DNA of 64,000 nucleotides from Sphingomonadaceae bacterium (GTDB lineage Bacteria; Pseudomonadota; Alphaproteobacteria; Sphingomonadales; Sphingomonadaceae). The notes below the pieces were generated by a model that saw nothing but the letters and a program-made list of their open reading frames with translations, was not told the origin of the DNA and ran no database searches. This document shows positions 43,320 to 50,626 of the stretch, one piece after another (within the stretch, counting starts at the first letter, position 1; each line of letters starts with the position of its first letter). The position numbers were made by a program, and so were the translations under genes. The stretch covers positions 1 through 64,000 of the forward strand of contig JAFAZF010000003.1 of assembly GCA_019239915.1 (NCBI GenBank), given 5' to 3'.

Positions 43320-43804
43320 TGGCCGATCCGGAGCATATCGCGACGTGGCGGCGGATCGACGATCGCCTCACCACCTCGGGCCAGCCGAGTGAAGCCGAGC
43401 TCGTTGAGATCGCCGCGCTCGGCGTCACCCGCGTCGTCAATCTCGGGCTGCACAGCCACGAGAAGGCACTTCCCGATGAGGCTGCCAGCGTTGCTGCGCT
43501 CGGCATGACCTACACGCATCTCCCGGTAGATTTCGAGCAACCGGCGCAGGCTGACTTCGATCGCTTCTGCGCGGTGATGACGGACGTCGCCGGGGAGCGG
43601 GTGCACGTCCACTGCATCGCGAACCTGCGCGTCTCGGCATTTCTGTATCGATACGATCGAGACGTGCGTGGTGTCGCGGAGGCGGAAGCCCGGCGCACGA
43701 TGGACACGATCTGGCGGCCCGGCGGCGCCTGGGCGGCCTTTATCGGTGACGAGGACTCGGTCGCGCTGCCGCATCGTGCCGCGAAGCCGGCCGACGGGAA
43801 ATAG
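43319..43804 (+). CDS. Protein tyrosine phosphatase-like protein (variant P-loop)
   Basis: A 161-residue protein of the dual-specificity phosphatase-like group. The likely active-site loop is 'HVHCIANLRVSAF' with Cys99 and Arg104, four residues between instead of the canonical five. Upstream 'RLTTSGQPSEAEL' and 'VTRVVNLGL' are typical of the same family. It begins in a TGATG overlap with the racemase, so it is cotranslated with beta-oxidation genes. A hydrolase acting on a metabolite, not a protein, is possible. Confidence 0.78.
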   Translation: MADPEHIATWRRIDDRLTTSGQPSEAELVEIAALGVTRVVNLGLHSHEKALPDEAASVAALGMTYTHLPVDFEQPAQADFDRFCAVMTDVAGERVHVHCIANLRVSAFLYRYDRDVRGVAEAEARRTMDTIWRPGGAWAAFIGDEDSVALPHRAAKPADGK

Positions 43805-43848
43805 CGCCTTAGCGGATCGCCGGCGCGCTTTGCAGCAAGGAGGACGGA

Positions 43849-44631
43849 ATGGATTTTTTCGATGGCATCGGCGTGGTGGTGACGGGCGGAGCGTCGGGCC
43901 TTGGCCTCGCAACGGCAAAGGGCTTTGCCGCGGCCGGCGCCAAGGTCGCGATCTTCGATATGAACGAGGCGGCGGGCGAGGCTGCTGCCAAGCAATTCGG
44001 CGGCCTCTACTGCAACGTCAACGTCACCGATGATGCAGCCGTCGAGGCCGGGTTCGCCAAGGCTCGGGCCGCTCACGGCCAGGAGCGCGTGCTGGTCAAC
44101 TGCGCCGGCGGCGGTGGCTCGGTCAAGACCGCTAGCCGCGATAGGAAGACCGGCGAGATCAAGCACTTCCCGCTCGATATGTTCGAGCGCATCATCCAGG
44201 TGAACCTGATCGGCACGTTCCGCTGCATCGCCAAGTCGGCGGCCGGCATGCTGACGCTGGACCCGCTGCCCTCGGGCGAGCGCGGCGCGATCGTCTGCAC
44301 CGCGAGCGCTGCAGCGGAGGATGGTCAAACCGGCCAGGCCGCCTACTCCGCCTCGAAGGGCGGCATCGTCGGCATGACGTTGCCGATCGCGCGTGATCTC
44401 TCCCGCGAGGGCATCCGGATCAACACGATCCTGCCGGGCATCTTCGATACGCCGCTGATGAACGGTGCCCCGGACCATGTGAAGAGCTCGCTCGCCGCCT
44501 CGATCCCGTTTCCGAAGCGCTTCGGCGCGCCGGAGGAATATGCGAGTCTGGCGATGGAGATGTGCCGCAACCCCTATTTCAACGCCGAGGATGTCCGTCT
44601 CGATGGCGGCATCCGCATGGGCTATCAATAA
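43849..44631 (+). CDS. Short-chain dehydrogenase, 3-hydroxyacyl-CoA dehydrogenase type II (HSD10)-like
   Basis: A 260-residue SDR closely related in layout to 25586: 'VTGGASGLGLATAKGF', 'NCAGGGGSVKT', 'YSASKGGIVGMT' and 'PFPKRFGAPEEYASLAMEMC'. It likely oxidises a 3-hydroxyacyl-CoA with NAD. GGAGGAC is directly upstream of the ATG, the strongest ribosome site in this part. A strong hairpin follows its stop. Confidence 0.92.
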   Translation: MDFFDGIGVVVTGGASGLGLATAKGFAAAGAKVAIFDMNEAAGEAAAKQFGGLYCNVNVTDDAAVEAGFAKARAAHGQERVLVNCAGGGGSVKTASRDRKTGEIKHFPLDMFERIIQVNLIGTFRCIAKSAAGMLTLDPLPSGERGAIVCTASAAAEDGQTGQAAYSASKGGIVGMTLPIARDLSREGIRINTILPGIFDTPLMNGAPDHVKSSLAASIPFPKRFGAPEEYASLAMEMCRNPYFNAEDVRLDGGIRMGYQ

Positions 44632-44637
44632 GGGCCG

Positions 44638-44672
44638 GGAGCGGTCGCGCGACAGACACGCGCGACCGCTCC
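44638..44672. terminator. Bidirectional hairpin terminator
   Basis: GGAGCGGTCGCGCG, loop ACAGACA, CGCGCGACCGCTCC: a perfect 14-bp stem between the convergent HSD10-like (stop 44631) and aldo-keto reductase (stop 44680) genes. No clear T-run; position and strength support termination. Confidence 0.8.
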
Positions 44673-44679
44673 GCTCCGC

Positions 44680-45723
44680 TTACTTCTTCGAGGAATAGCG
44701 CGGGAAGAGCTGGGGATTGCGCTCTGCCGCGTAGCGCCTGTGGTGCGAGTTGGGATAGGCCATCGGCTCCTGGCTCGCGCGATCGAGCGCTTCCAGCTCG
44801 GCGTCGCTCAGCGACCATTGCGCGGCGGCGAGGTTGTCGGTGAGCTGCTCGTCCGTGCGCGCACCGACCAGCACCGTGGTGACACCGGGCCGCCTGAGCA
44901 GCCAGTTGAGCGCGACCTGGCTTGCCGAAACGCCGCGTGCGCCGGCGAGCTCCAGCACCTTGTCGACGACCTTGTTGCTGCGCTCAGTGTTCCAGAACTC
45001 GACCGCACCCGTGTCGCCGAGCCGCGTCTTGGTGCCGCTCTGATCCTGGCGGAACTTGCCGGTGAGGAAACCCTGCGCGAGCGGGCTCCAGATCAGCGCG
45101 CCGACACCCTCGGAAACGCCGCAGGGAAGCAGCTCCTGTTCGGCATCGCGCACGAGCAGCGAATATTGGATCTGCTGGCCGACGAAGCGCTCATAGCCGT
45201 TGGCATCGGAGATGCCGAGCGACTTCATCAGCTGCCAGCCGCTCCAGTTCGAGCAGCCGACATAGCGGATCTTGCCCGCCGTCACGAGATCGTCGAGCGC
45301 GCGCATCGTCTCCTCGATCGGCACACGCATGTCCGGGCTATGGAGCTGGTAGAGATCGATCCAGTCGGTACCGAGCCGGCGGAGGCTGTCCTCGCAGGCG
45401 GCGATCAGATGGCGGCGCGAGAGGCCGGTGTCGTGATGCGCCTCGCCCATGCGGCCGAACGCTTTCGTGGCGACCAGCACATCCTTGCGGCGCGATCCCA
45501 GCGCCCTGCCGAGCTCCTCTTCGGACTGGCCGAAGCTGTAGACGTCGGCGGTGTCGAACAGGTTGACGCCCGCCTCGATGCACATGTCGATCTGGCGTCT
45601 CGCCGCCTCGGCGTGGGTGTCGCCGGTGGTGACGAAGCGCGTATTGCCCTCGCCGAAGGTCATCACGCCGAAGCTCAGCACCGAGACTTCGAGACCGCTC
45701 CTGCCGAGAAAGCGCGTTTCCAT
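44680..45723 (-). CDS. Aldo/keto reductase
   Basis: A 347-residue (alpha/beta)8 aldo-keto reductase. The active-site Asp-Tyr-Lys-His set is in 'FDTADVYSFGQSEEELG' (Asp, Tyr), 'DVLVATKAFG' (Lys) and 'LYQLHSPDMRV' (His). The C-terminal 'TTVLVGARTDEQLTDNL' binds NADPH phosphate. GAGGAA stands seven bases upstream of ATG 45723. It is 75 bp divergent from the hydroxyacid dehydrogenase. Substrate unknown; general aldehyde/ketone reduction. Confidence 0.93.
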   Translation of the reverse strand: METRFLGRSGLEVSVLSFGVMTFGEGNTRFVTTGDTHAEAARRQIDMCIEAGVNLFDTADVYSFGQSEEELGRALGSRRKDVLVATKAFGRMGEAHHDTGLSRRHLIAACEDSLRRLGTDWIDLYQLHSPDMRVPIEETMRALDDLVTAGKIRYVGCSNWSGWQLMKSLGISDANGYERFVGQQIQYSLLVRDAEQELLPCGVSEGVGALIWSPLAQGFLTGKFRQDQSGTKTRLGDTGAVEFWNTERSNKVVDKVLELAGARGVSASQVALNWLLRRPGVTTVLVGARTDEQLTDNLAAAQWSLSDAELEALDRASQEPMAYPNSHHRRYAAERNPQLFPRYSSKK

Positions 45724-45798
45724 GGGGCCGTTCCTCTTCCTGCCGCTTGCGATGGGCCTGATGAGACCCGAAGAGGGGAACCGCAAGAGGAGCCTGGC

Positions 45799-46737
45799 AT
45801 GTCGAAACCCACCCTGCTGGTGATGTCGCGCGGATTGCTGGAGATGGCGCGGCCGCCACAGGACGATTATGAGATCGTCTGTCTCGACGATGCCGAGGAT
45901 CGCGATGGGCTGCTGCGTGCGCGGGGGTCCGGTATTCGGGCGGTGCTCTGCATGGGGGCCGAGCGGCTCGATGCGGCGCGGCTCGATCTGCTGCCCGATC
46001 TCGAGCTGATCGCGGTCACGGCGGCAGGCTATGCCGGCGTCGATGTCGAGGCAGCGCGCGCACGGGGCATCGCCGTCACCAACGCCGGCAACAACAACGC
46101 CGGCGACGTCGCGGATTTCGCCGTGGCGCTGATGCTGGCCCATCGGCGCGATCTGATCGCGAATGATCGCTACGTGCGCGAGGATCGCTGGCCGCCGCGG
46201 CGGCCGCCCGGCCGCTCGATCGCGCGCGATCGCGTCGGGATCGTCGGGCTTGGCTATATCGGCCTCGCCGTCGCCGAGCGGCTGGCGCCGTTCGGCTGCG
46301 CGATCGCGTGGTGGGGCCCGCGCGCCAAGCCCGACGTCGCATGGCGTCGGTTCGCGGATTTGAAGGCGCTCGCGGCGTGGGCGAGCGTGCTGATCGTCGC
46401 GGCGCGCGGCGACGATACGTCGCGCGGCCTCATCGGCGAAGACGTCCTCGCCGCGCTCGGCTCGGACGGCTTGATCGTCAACGTCTCGCGCGGCTTCGTG
46501 ATCGACGAACCGGCGATGATGGCGGCCCTGCGCGAGGGGCGCCTCGGCGGCGCCGCGCTCGACGTCTTCGATCATGAGCCGATCAGCGGCTCGCGCTATG
46601 CCGATGTGCCCAATCTCATCATGGCGCCGCACGTGGCGGGGGGCACGCAGGACGCGATCGACGCGGTGATGGCGGCGGCCGTCGACAACATCCGACGGCT
46701 GTTCGCGGGAGAGCCGCTGCTGAATCGGGTGATCTGA
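45799..46737 (+). CDS. D-isomer-specific 2-hydroxyacid dehydrogenase
   Basis: A 312-residue NAD(P)-dependent 2-hydroxyacid dehydrogenase. The dinucleotide motif 'GIVGLGYIGLAVAERL', Arg in 'VNVSRGFVIDE', Glu in 'DVFDHEP' and His in 'APHVAGGTQ' give the complete catalytic set. It reduces 2-oxoacids such as glyoxylate or hydroxypyruvate, or oxidises the hydroxyacid. AGAGGAG precedes ATG 45799. The crotonase follows 75 bp later. Confidence 0.93.
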   Translation: MSKPTLLVMSRGLLEMARPPQDDYEIVCLDDAEDRDGLLRARGSGIRAVLCMGAERLDAARLDLLPDLELIAVTAAGYAGVDVEAARARGIAVTNAGNNNAGDVADFAVALMLAHRRDLIANDRYVREDRWPPRRPPGRSIARDRVGIVGLGYIGLAVAERLAPFGCAIAWWGPRAKPDVAWRRFADLKALAAWASVLIVAARGDDTSRGLIGEDVLAALGSDGLIVNVSRGFVIDEPAMMAALREGRLGGAALDVFDHEPISGSRYADVPNLIMAPHVAGGTQDAIDAVMAAAVDNIRRLFAGEPLLNRVI

Positions 46738-46812
46738 CCGCGGTACTCGGTCGCGCTAGGCCCGGCGGCCGGAATCCCCTAGGCGATCGGGTGCTCCAGG
46801 GAGGAACCGTTC

Positions 46813-47595
46813 GTGGACTATACCAAGCTGCTCTACGACATGGTCGGCGACGTCGCCTTCATCCGCCTCAACGATCCGGATGTCCTCAATGCGATGTCGA
46901 CGCAGCTCGGCAAGGAGCTGCTCGACGCGCTGCGGCGGGCCGAGAAGGAAGCGCGCGCGATCCTGATCGGCTCGATCGGCCGCGCCTTCTGCTCGGGTGC
47001 CAACCTCGGGGACGGCGGCTTCGACCTCGACGATCCCGATCGCGACGCGGGTTGGCGGCTCGAGCAGATATTCAACCCGATGATCCTCGAGATGCGCGCC
47101 TCGAACCTGCCGATCGTGACGGCCGTGCGCGGCGCCGCTGCCGGCGTCGGCTGCGGCATCGCCTGCGCCGCCGACATGGTTGTCGCGGGCGAAGGCGCCT
47201 TCTTCTACCAGGCCTTCCGCCATGTCGGGCTGACGCCGGATGGCGGATCGACCTACCTGCTCTCCAAGGCGATCGGCCGCGTCCGCGCGATGGAGATGAT
47301 GTTGATGGGCACCAAGCTCCATGCGCCGCAGGCGCTCGAATGGGGCCTGATCAATCGAGTGGTCGCCGACGACCAGGTCGATGAGGAAGCGCTCAAGCTG
47401 GCGACGGAGCTCGCCAAGGGGCCGCGCTCGCTCGGCTTCATCAAGGCGTCGGCTTGGGCCGCGCTGGAATCGACGCTCGGCGAGCAGCTCATTCGGGAGC
47501 GCGACTTCCAACGCAAGGCCGGGCGGACCGAGGATTTCGTGGAGGGCGTCAGGAGCTTTCGCGAAAAGCGGCCGAGCGCGTTCAAAGGGCGCTGA
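46813..47595 (+). CDS. Enoyl-CoA hydratase/isomerase family protein
   Basis: A 260-residue crotonase starting at GTG with GGGAGGAA upstream. 'FCSGANLGDGGF' and 'RGAAAGVGCGIACAADM' form the CoA pocket; both hydratase Glu positions are changed, and Asp occurs in 'VGLTPDGGSTYLLSKAIG', the isomerase-type position. It is convergent with the GntR gene at 47611 (15 bp). Probably isomerase-like. Confidence 0.9.
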   Translation: MDYTKLLYDMVGDVAFIRLNDPDVLNAMSTQLGKELLDALRRAEKEARAILIGSIGRAFCSGANLGDGGFDLDDPDRDAGWRLEQIFNPMILEMRASNLPIVTAVRGAAAGVGCGIACAADMVVAGEGAFFYQAFRHVGLTPDGGSTYLLSKAIGRVRAMEMMLMGTKLHAPQALEWGLINRVVADDQVDEEALKLATELAKGPRSLGFIKASAWAALESTLGEQLIRERDFQRKAGRTEDFVEGVRSFREKRPSAFKGR

Positions 47596-47610
47596 GCTCC
47601 TGCGTCGGCA

Positions 47611-48327
47611 TCAGCCGAGATAGGTTGAAAGCCGCTCCGCCGCGCCCAGCAGATGCGCCTCGGCCGCGGCTTTCGCGGCCGCCGGATCGCGCGCGGCAAT
47701 CGCTTCGTAGATGCGCTCATGCTCGGCGTGCACGGCTCCCGCCAGTTCGGGCGCGAGGCGGGCGGTGTTGGCGCGTGCGGTGCGGATGAAGTAACGCACC
47801 CGCGCCTCCAGAAAGCGCGAGAAGTCGCGGATCAGCGGGTTGCCGCTTGCGGCGACGATGGCGTGATGAAAGGCGATATCCTCCTCCACGCCCGAGCCCT
47901 GCTCCGCCATCGCCCGCTCCATACCGTGAAGCGCGTCGCGGATCGCGGCCAGGTCGGTCGCCGAGCGGCGTTCGGCGGCGAGCGCGGCGGCGGTGGAATC
48001 GACGCCGCTCAGAAACTCGATCACCGCCTGCAACTCGGCGCGGTCGGCAAGGTTCGGCGCGTCGATCCGGAAGGACGCGGCCTCGCCCGCGCTCGCCACG
48101 AACGCGCCCGCACCCTGACGCGTCACCACCAGCCCATCGTGCCGAAGCCGGCCGATCGCCTCGCGCACCGTCGCACGGCTGACCGCGAATTGCCGCGCCA
48201 CCTGCACCTCGGTCGGCAGTTGCTGGCCTGGCGTCAGCCGACCATCGACGATCTCGCGGCGCAGCTGCTCGGCGAGCCTGTCGGCAAGCGAAACAGGGCG
48301 CTCCAAAGTCTCCGGGCTGGCGGTCAT
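47611..48327 (-). CDS. GntR/FadR-family transcriptional regulator (FCD domain)
   Basis: A 238-residue FadR-type regulator. The winged helix lies at residues ~15-80 ('LPTEVQVARQFAVSRATVRE') and the all-helical FCD ligand domain at ~90-230 with candidate metal ligands 'EDIAFHHAIV' and a later His in 'VHAEHERIYEAI'. ATG 48327 is chosen; a TTG at 48342 would add five residues. The 71-bp gap to the aldehyde dehydrogenase at 48399 contains a symmetric GntR-type operator, so it probably controls that divergent operon and itself. Confidence 0.93.
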   Translation of the reverse strand: MTASPETLERPVSLADRLAEQLRREIVDGRLTPGQQLPTEVQVARQFAVSRATVREAIGRLRHDGLVVTRQGAGAFVASAGEAASFRIDAPNLADRAELQAVIEFLSGVDSTAAALAAERRSATDLAAIRDALHGMERAMAEQGSGVEEDIAFHHAIVAASGNPLIRDFSRFLEARVRYFIRTARANTARLAPELAGAVHAEHERIYEAIAARDPAAAKAAAEAHLLGAAERLSTYLG

Positions 48328-48358
48328 CGGCTCTGCGATCAATCCAGGGTTGAATTTG

Positions 48359-48371
48359 TCAGGTGACCTGA
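48359..48371. promoter_or_regulatory. GntR/FCD-type operator
   Basis: TCAGGT-G-ACCTGA is a perfect 13-bp palindrome between the GntR start (48327) and the aldehyde dehydrogenase start (48399). GT...AC half-sites with a short spacer are characteristic of FadR/FCD-subfamily operators. Confidence 0.68.
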
Positions 48372-48398
48372 TAGCTGCAGCTTAGCAGGAGGCTCCCG

Positions 48399-49829
48399 AT
48401 GCTGCACCAGAATTTCATCGCCGGCGAATGGCTGGATGGCGCTGCGGTCAACGCCGACATCAACCCTGCCAATATTGCCGAGACCGTCGGGGAATATGCG
48501 CGCGCCGATGCGGCGCAGGCGGAGCAGGCGATCGAGGCGGCTGCGGCGGCCTTTCCCGCCTGGTCGGCAGCGAGCCCGGAACTGCGCTTCGATTGCCTCG
48601 ATCGCGTCGCGACCGAACTGCTCGCGCGCAGCGCCGAGCTTGGCCGGCTGCTCGCGCGCGAGGAGGGCAAGACGCTCGTCGAGGCGACCGGCGAGGTCAT
48701 ACGGGCAGGCCGCGTCTTCAAATATTTCGCCGGCGAGGCGTTGCGCGTCACCGGCGATCGGCTCGCCTCGGTGCGGCCCGGCGTCGATGTCGAGATCACG
48801 CGCGAGCCGGAAGGGGTGATCGGCCTGATCACGCCATGGAATTTTCCGATCGCGATCCCGGCCTGGAAGATCGCGCCGGCGCTCGCCTTCGGCAATACGG
48901 TGGTGTTCAAGCCCGCCGATCTCGTGCCCGGCTCGGCCTGGGCGCTGGCCGAGATCCTGTCGCGTTCCGGCTTGCCCGCCGGCGTGTTCAATCTTGTTTC
49001 CGGCCCGGGTTCCAAGGTGGGCCAGGCGATCGTCTCGTCGCGCCATGTCCGCGCCGTGAGCTTCACGGGATCGACCGACGTCGGACGGCGGTTGGCCGGC
49101 GATCTCGTCGCACGCGGCGCAAAGGTGCAGCTCGAGATGGGCGGCAAGAATCCGCTCGTCGTGCTCGACGATGCCGATCTCGCCGTCGCCGTCGACGCCG
49201 CGATCAACGGCGCCTTCTTCTCGACCGGGCAGCGCTGCACCGCCTCGTCGCGATTGATCGTGCAGGAGGGCATCCACGATCGCTTCGTGACCGCCATGCG
49301 TGAGCGCATGGCGGCGCTCAAGGTCGGTGATCCGCTCGATCCCGCGACCGAGATCGGGCCGGTGGTCGACGAGAGCCAGCTTCGACAGAATTGCGACTAT
49401 GTCGAGATCGCGCGCAAGGAAGGCGCCGCGATCGCGGGCGGCGAACTGCTCGAGCGCGAGACCAAGGGGCACTTCATGGCGCCCGCGCTGCTGACCGACA
49501 CGCACAATGCGATGCGCGTCAATCGCGAGGAGATATTCGGACCGGTCGCCAGCGTGATCCGGGTGAAGGACTATGACGAGGCGCTCGCCGTCGCCAACGA
49601 TACCGATTTCGGCTTAAGCTCGGGCATCTGCACGACGTCGCTCAAATTTGCGAGCGATTTCAAGAAGAAGTCCAGCGCTGGCATGGTGATGGTGAACCTC
49701 GCGACCGCCGGCGTCGACTACCACACGCCGTTCGGCGGCCGGAAGGGATCCTCCTACGGCCCGCGCGAGCAGGGCGCCTATGCCCGCGAGTTCTACACCG
49801 CGGTGAAGACCGCCTACACGCGCCCCTGA
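48399..49829 (+). CDS. Aldehyde dehydrogenase, 2-oxoglutarate semialdehyde dehydrogenase-like
   Basis: A 476-residue ALDH. Catalytic Glu246 ('QLEMGGKNP') and Cys280 ('STGQRCTASSR') are 34 residues apart. 'ITPWNFPIAIPAWKIAPALA' and 'SFTGSTDVGRRLAG' are cofactor-site motifs. The overall pattern resembles 2,5-dioxopentanoate (2-oxoglutarate semialdehyde) dehydrogenases. AGGAGG precedes ATG. It opens an operon with a shikimate-dehydrogenase-like protein and GMC enzyme, apparently under the adjacent GntR regulator. Confidence 0.92.
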   Translation: MLHQNFIAGEWLDGAAVNADINPANIAETVGEYARADAAQAEQAIEAAAAAFPAWSAASPELRFDCLDRVATELLARSAELGRLLAREEGKTLVEATGEVIRAGRVFKYFAGEALRVTGDRLASVRPGVDVEITREPEGVIGLITPWNFPIAIPAWKIAPALAFGNTVVFKPADLVPGSAWALAEILSRSGLPAGVFNLVSGPGSKVGQAIVSSRHVRAVSFTGSTDVGRRLAGDLVARGAKVQLEMGGKNPLVVLDDADLAVAVDAAINGAFFSTGQRCTASSRLIVQEGIHDRFVTAMRERMAALKVGDPLDPATEIGPVVDESQLRQNCDYVEIARKEGAAIAGGELLERETKGHFMAPALLTDTHNAMRVNREEIFGPVASVIRVKDYDEALAVANDTDFGLSSGICTTSLKFASDFKKKSSAGMVMVNLATAGVDYHTPFGGRKGSSYGPREQGAYAREFYTAVKTAYTRP

Positions 49830-49834
49830 TCGCG

Positions 49835-50626
49835 GTGATCAGCGGCGCCACCCGCCTCTTCGCGATCCTGGGCGATCCGATCGCACAGGTCCGCACGCCC
49901 GAGCTGTTCAACGCGCTGATGGCCGCGCGCGGCGCGGACGCGGTTATGGTGCCGATGCATGTGCCTGCCGGTGCCTTGGGCGCCGCGGTGACGGCGCTGC
50001 GGGCTATGCCCAATCTCGGCGGCTTCGTCGCGACGGTTCCGCACAAGGTCGCGATGCTCGACCAGTGCGACGCGGCGAGCCCGGCAGCGCGTGCGGCAGG
50101 CGCGGCGAACGCCTTCCGGCGCACTGACGACGGACGGATCGAGGGCGAGATCCTCGACGGCATCGGCTTCGTTGAAGGGCTGCGGCGCGGCGGCGTCGAC
50201 CCGAAGGATCGCGACATATACCTCGCCGGCGCCGGTGGGGCGGCGAAAGCCATTGCTTTCGCACTCGCCGAGGCAGGGGCACGTCGGCTGCGCATCTCGA
50301 ACCGCACCGCGGAGAGGGTTGTGGAGATCGCGGATCGCCTGGCGCGCGCGGGTATGTCGCTGCCGGTCGAGGTGGCGGGCAGCGATCCCTCCGGCTGCGA
50401 TCTCGTCGTCAACGCGACCTCGCTCGGCATGACGCCCGACGACGCGCTGCCGCTCGACGTGACGCGCCTCACGGCCGACCAGATCGTCGCCGAGGTGATC
50501 ATGAAGCCGGCGATGACGCCGCTGCTGCGCGAGGCGGAAGCCCGCGGCTGCCGCATCTGCCCCGGCGCGCCGATGCTCGATTGCCAGATCGAGCTGATGG
50601 CGGCGTTCATGGGGGCGCCGCGATGA
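49835..50626 (+). CDS. Shikimate/quinate dehydrogenase-like protein with changed substrate site
   Basis: A 263-residue AroE-fold protein starting at GTG five bases after the aldehyde dehydrogenase stop. Catalytic Lys71 ('TVPHKVAM') and Asp108 ('ILDGIGF') are kept, as is the NADP motif 'AGAGGAAKAIAFAL'. The shikimate-binding Ser-x-Ser near the N-terminus is replaced ('DPIAQVRTPELF': Val19, Thr21). It is therefore probably not the biosynthetic enzyme and acts on another cyclic or hydroxy acid. The stop overlaps the GMC start (ATGA). Confidence 0.86.
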   Translation: MISGATRLFAILGDPIAQVRTPELFNALMAARGADAVMVPMHVPAGALGAAVTALRAMPNLGGFVATVPHKVAMLDQCDAASPAARAAGAANAFRRTDDGRIEGEILDGIGFVEGLRRGGVDPKDRDIYLAGAGGAAKAIAFALAEAGARRLRISNRTAERVVEIADRLARAGMSLPVEVAGSDPSGCDLVVNATSLGMTPDDALPLDVTRLTADQIVAEVIMKPAMTPLLREAEARGCRICPGAPMLDCQIELMAAFMGAPR

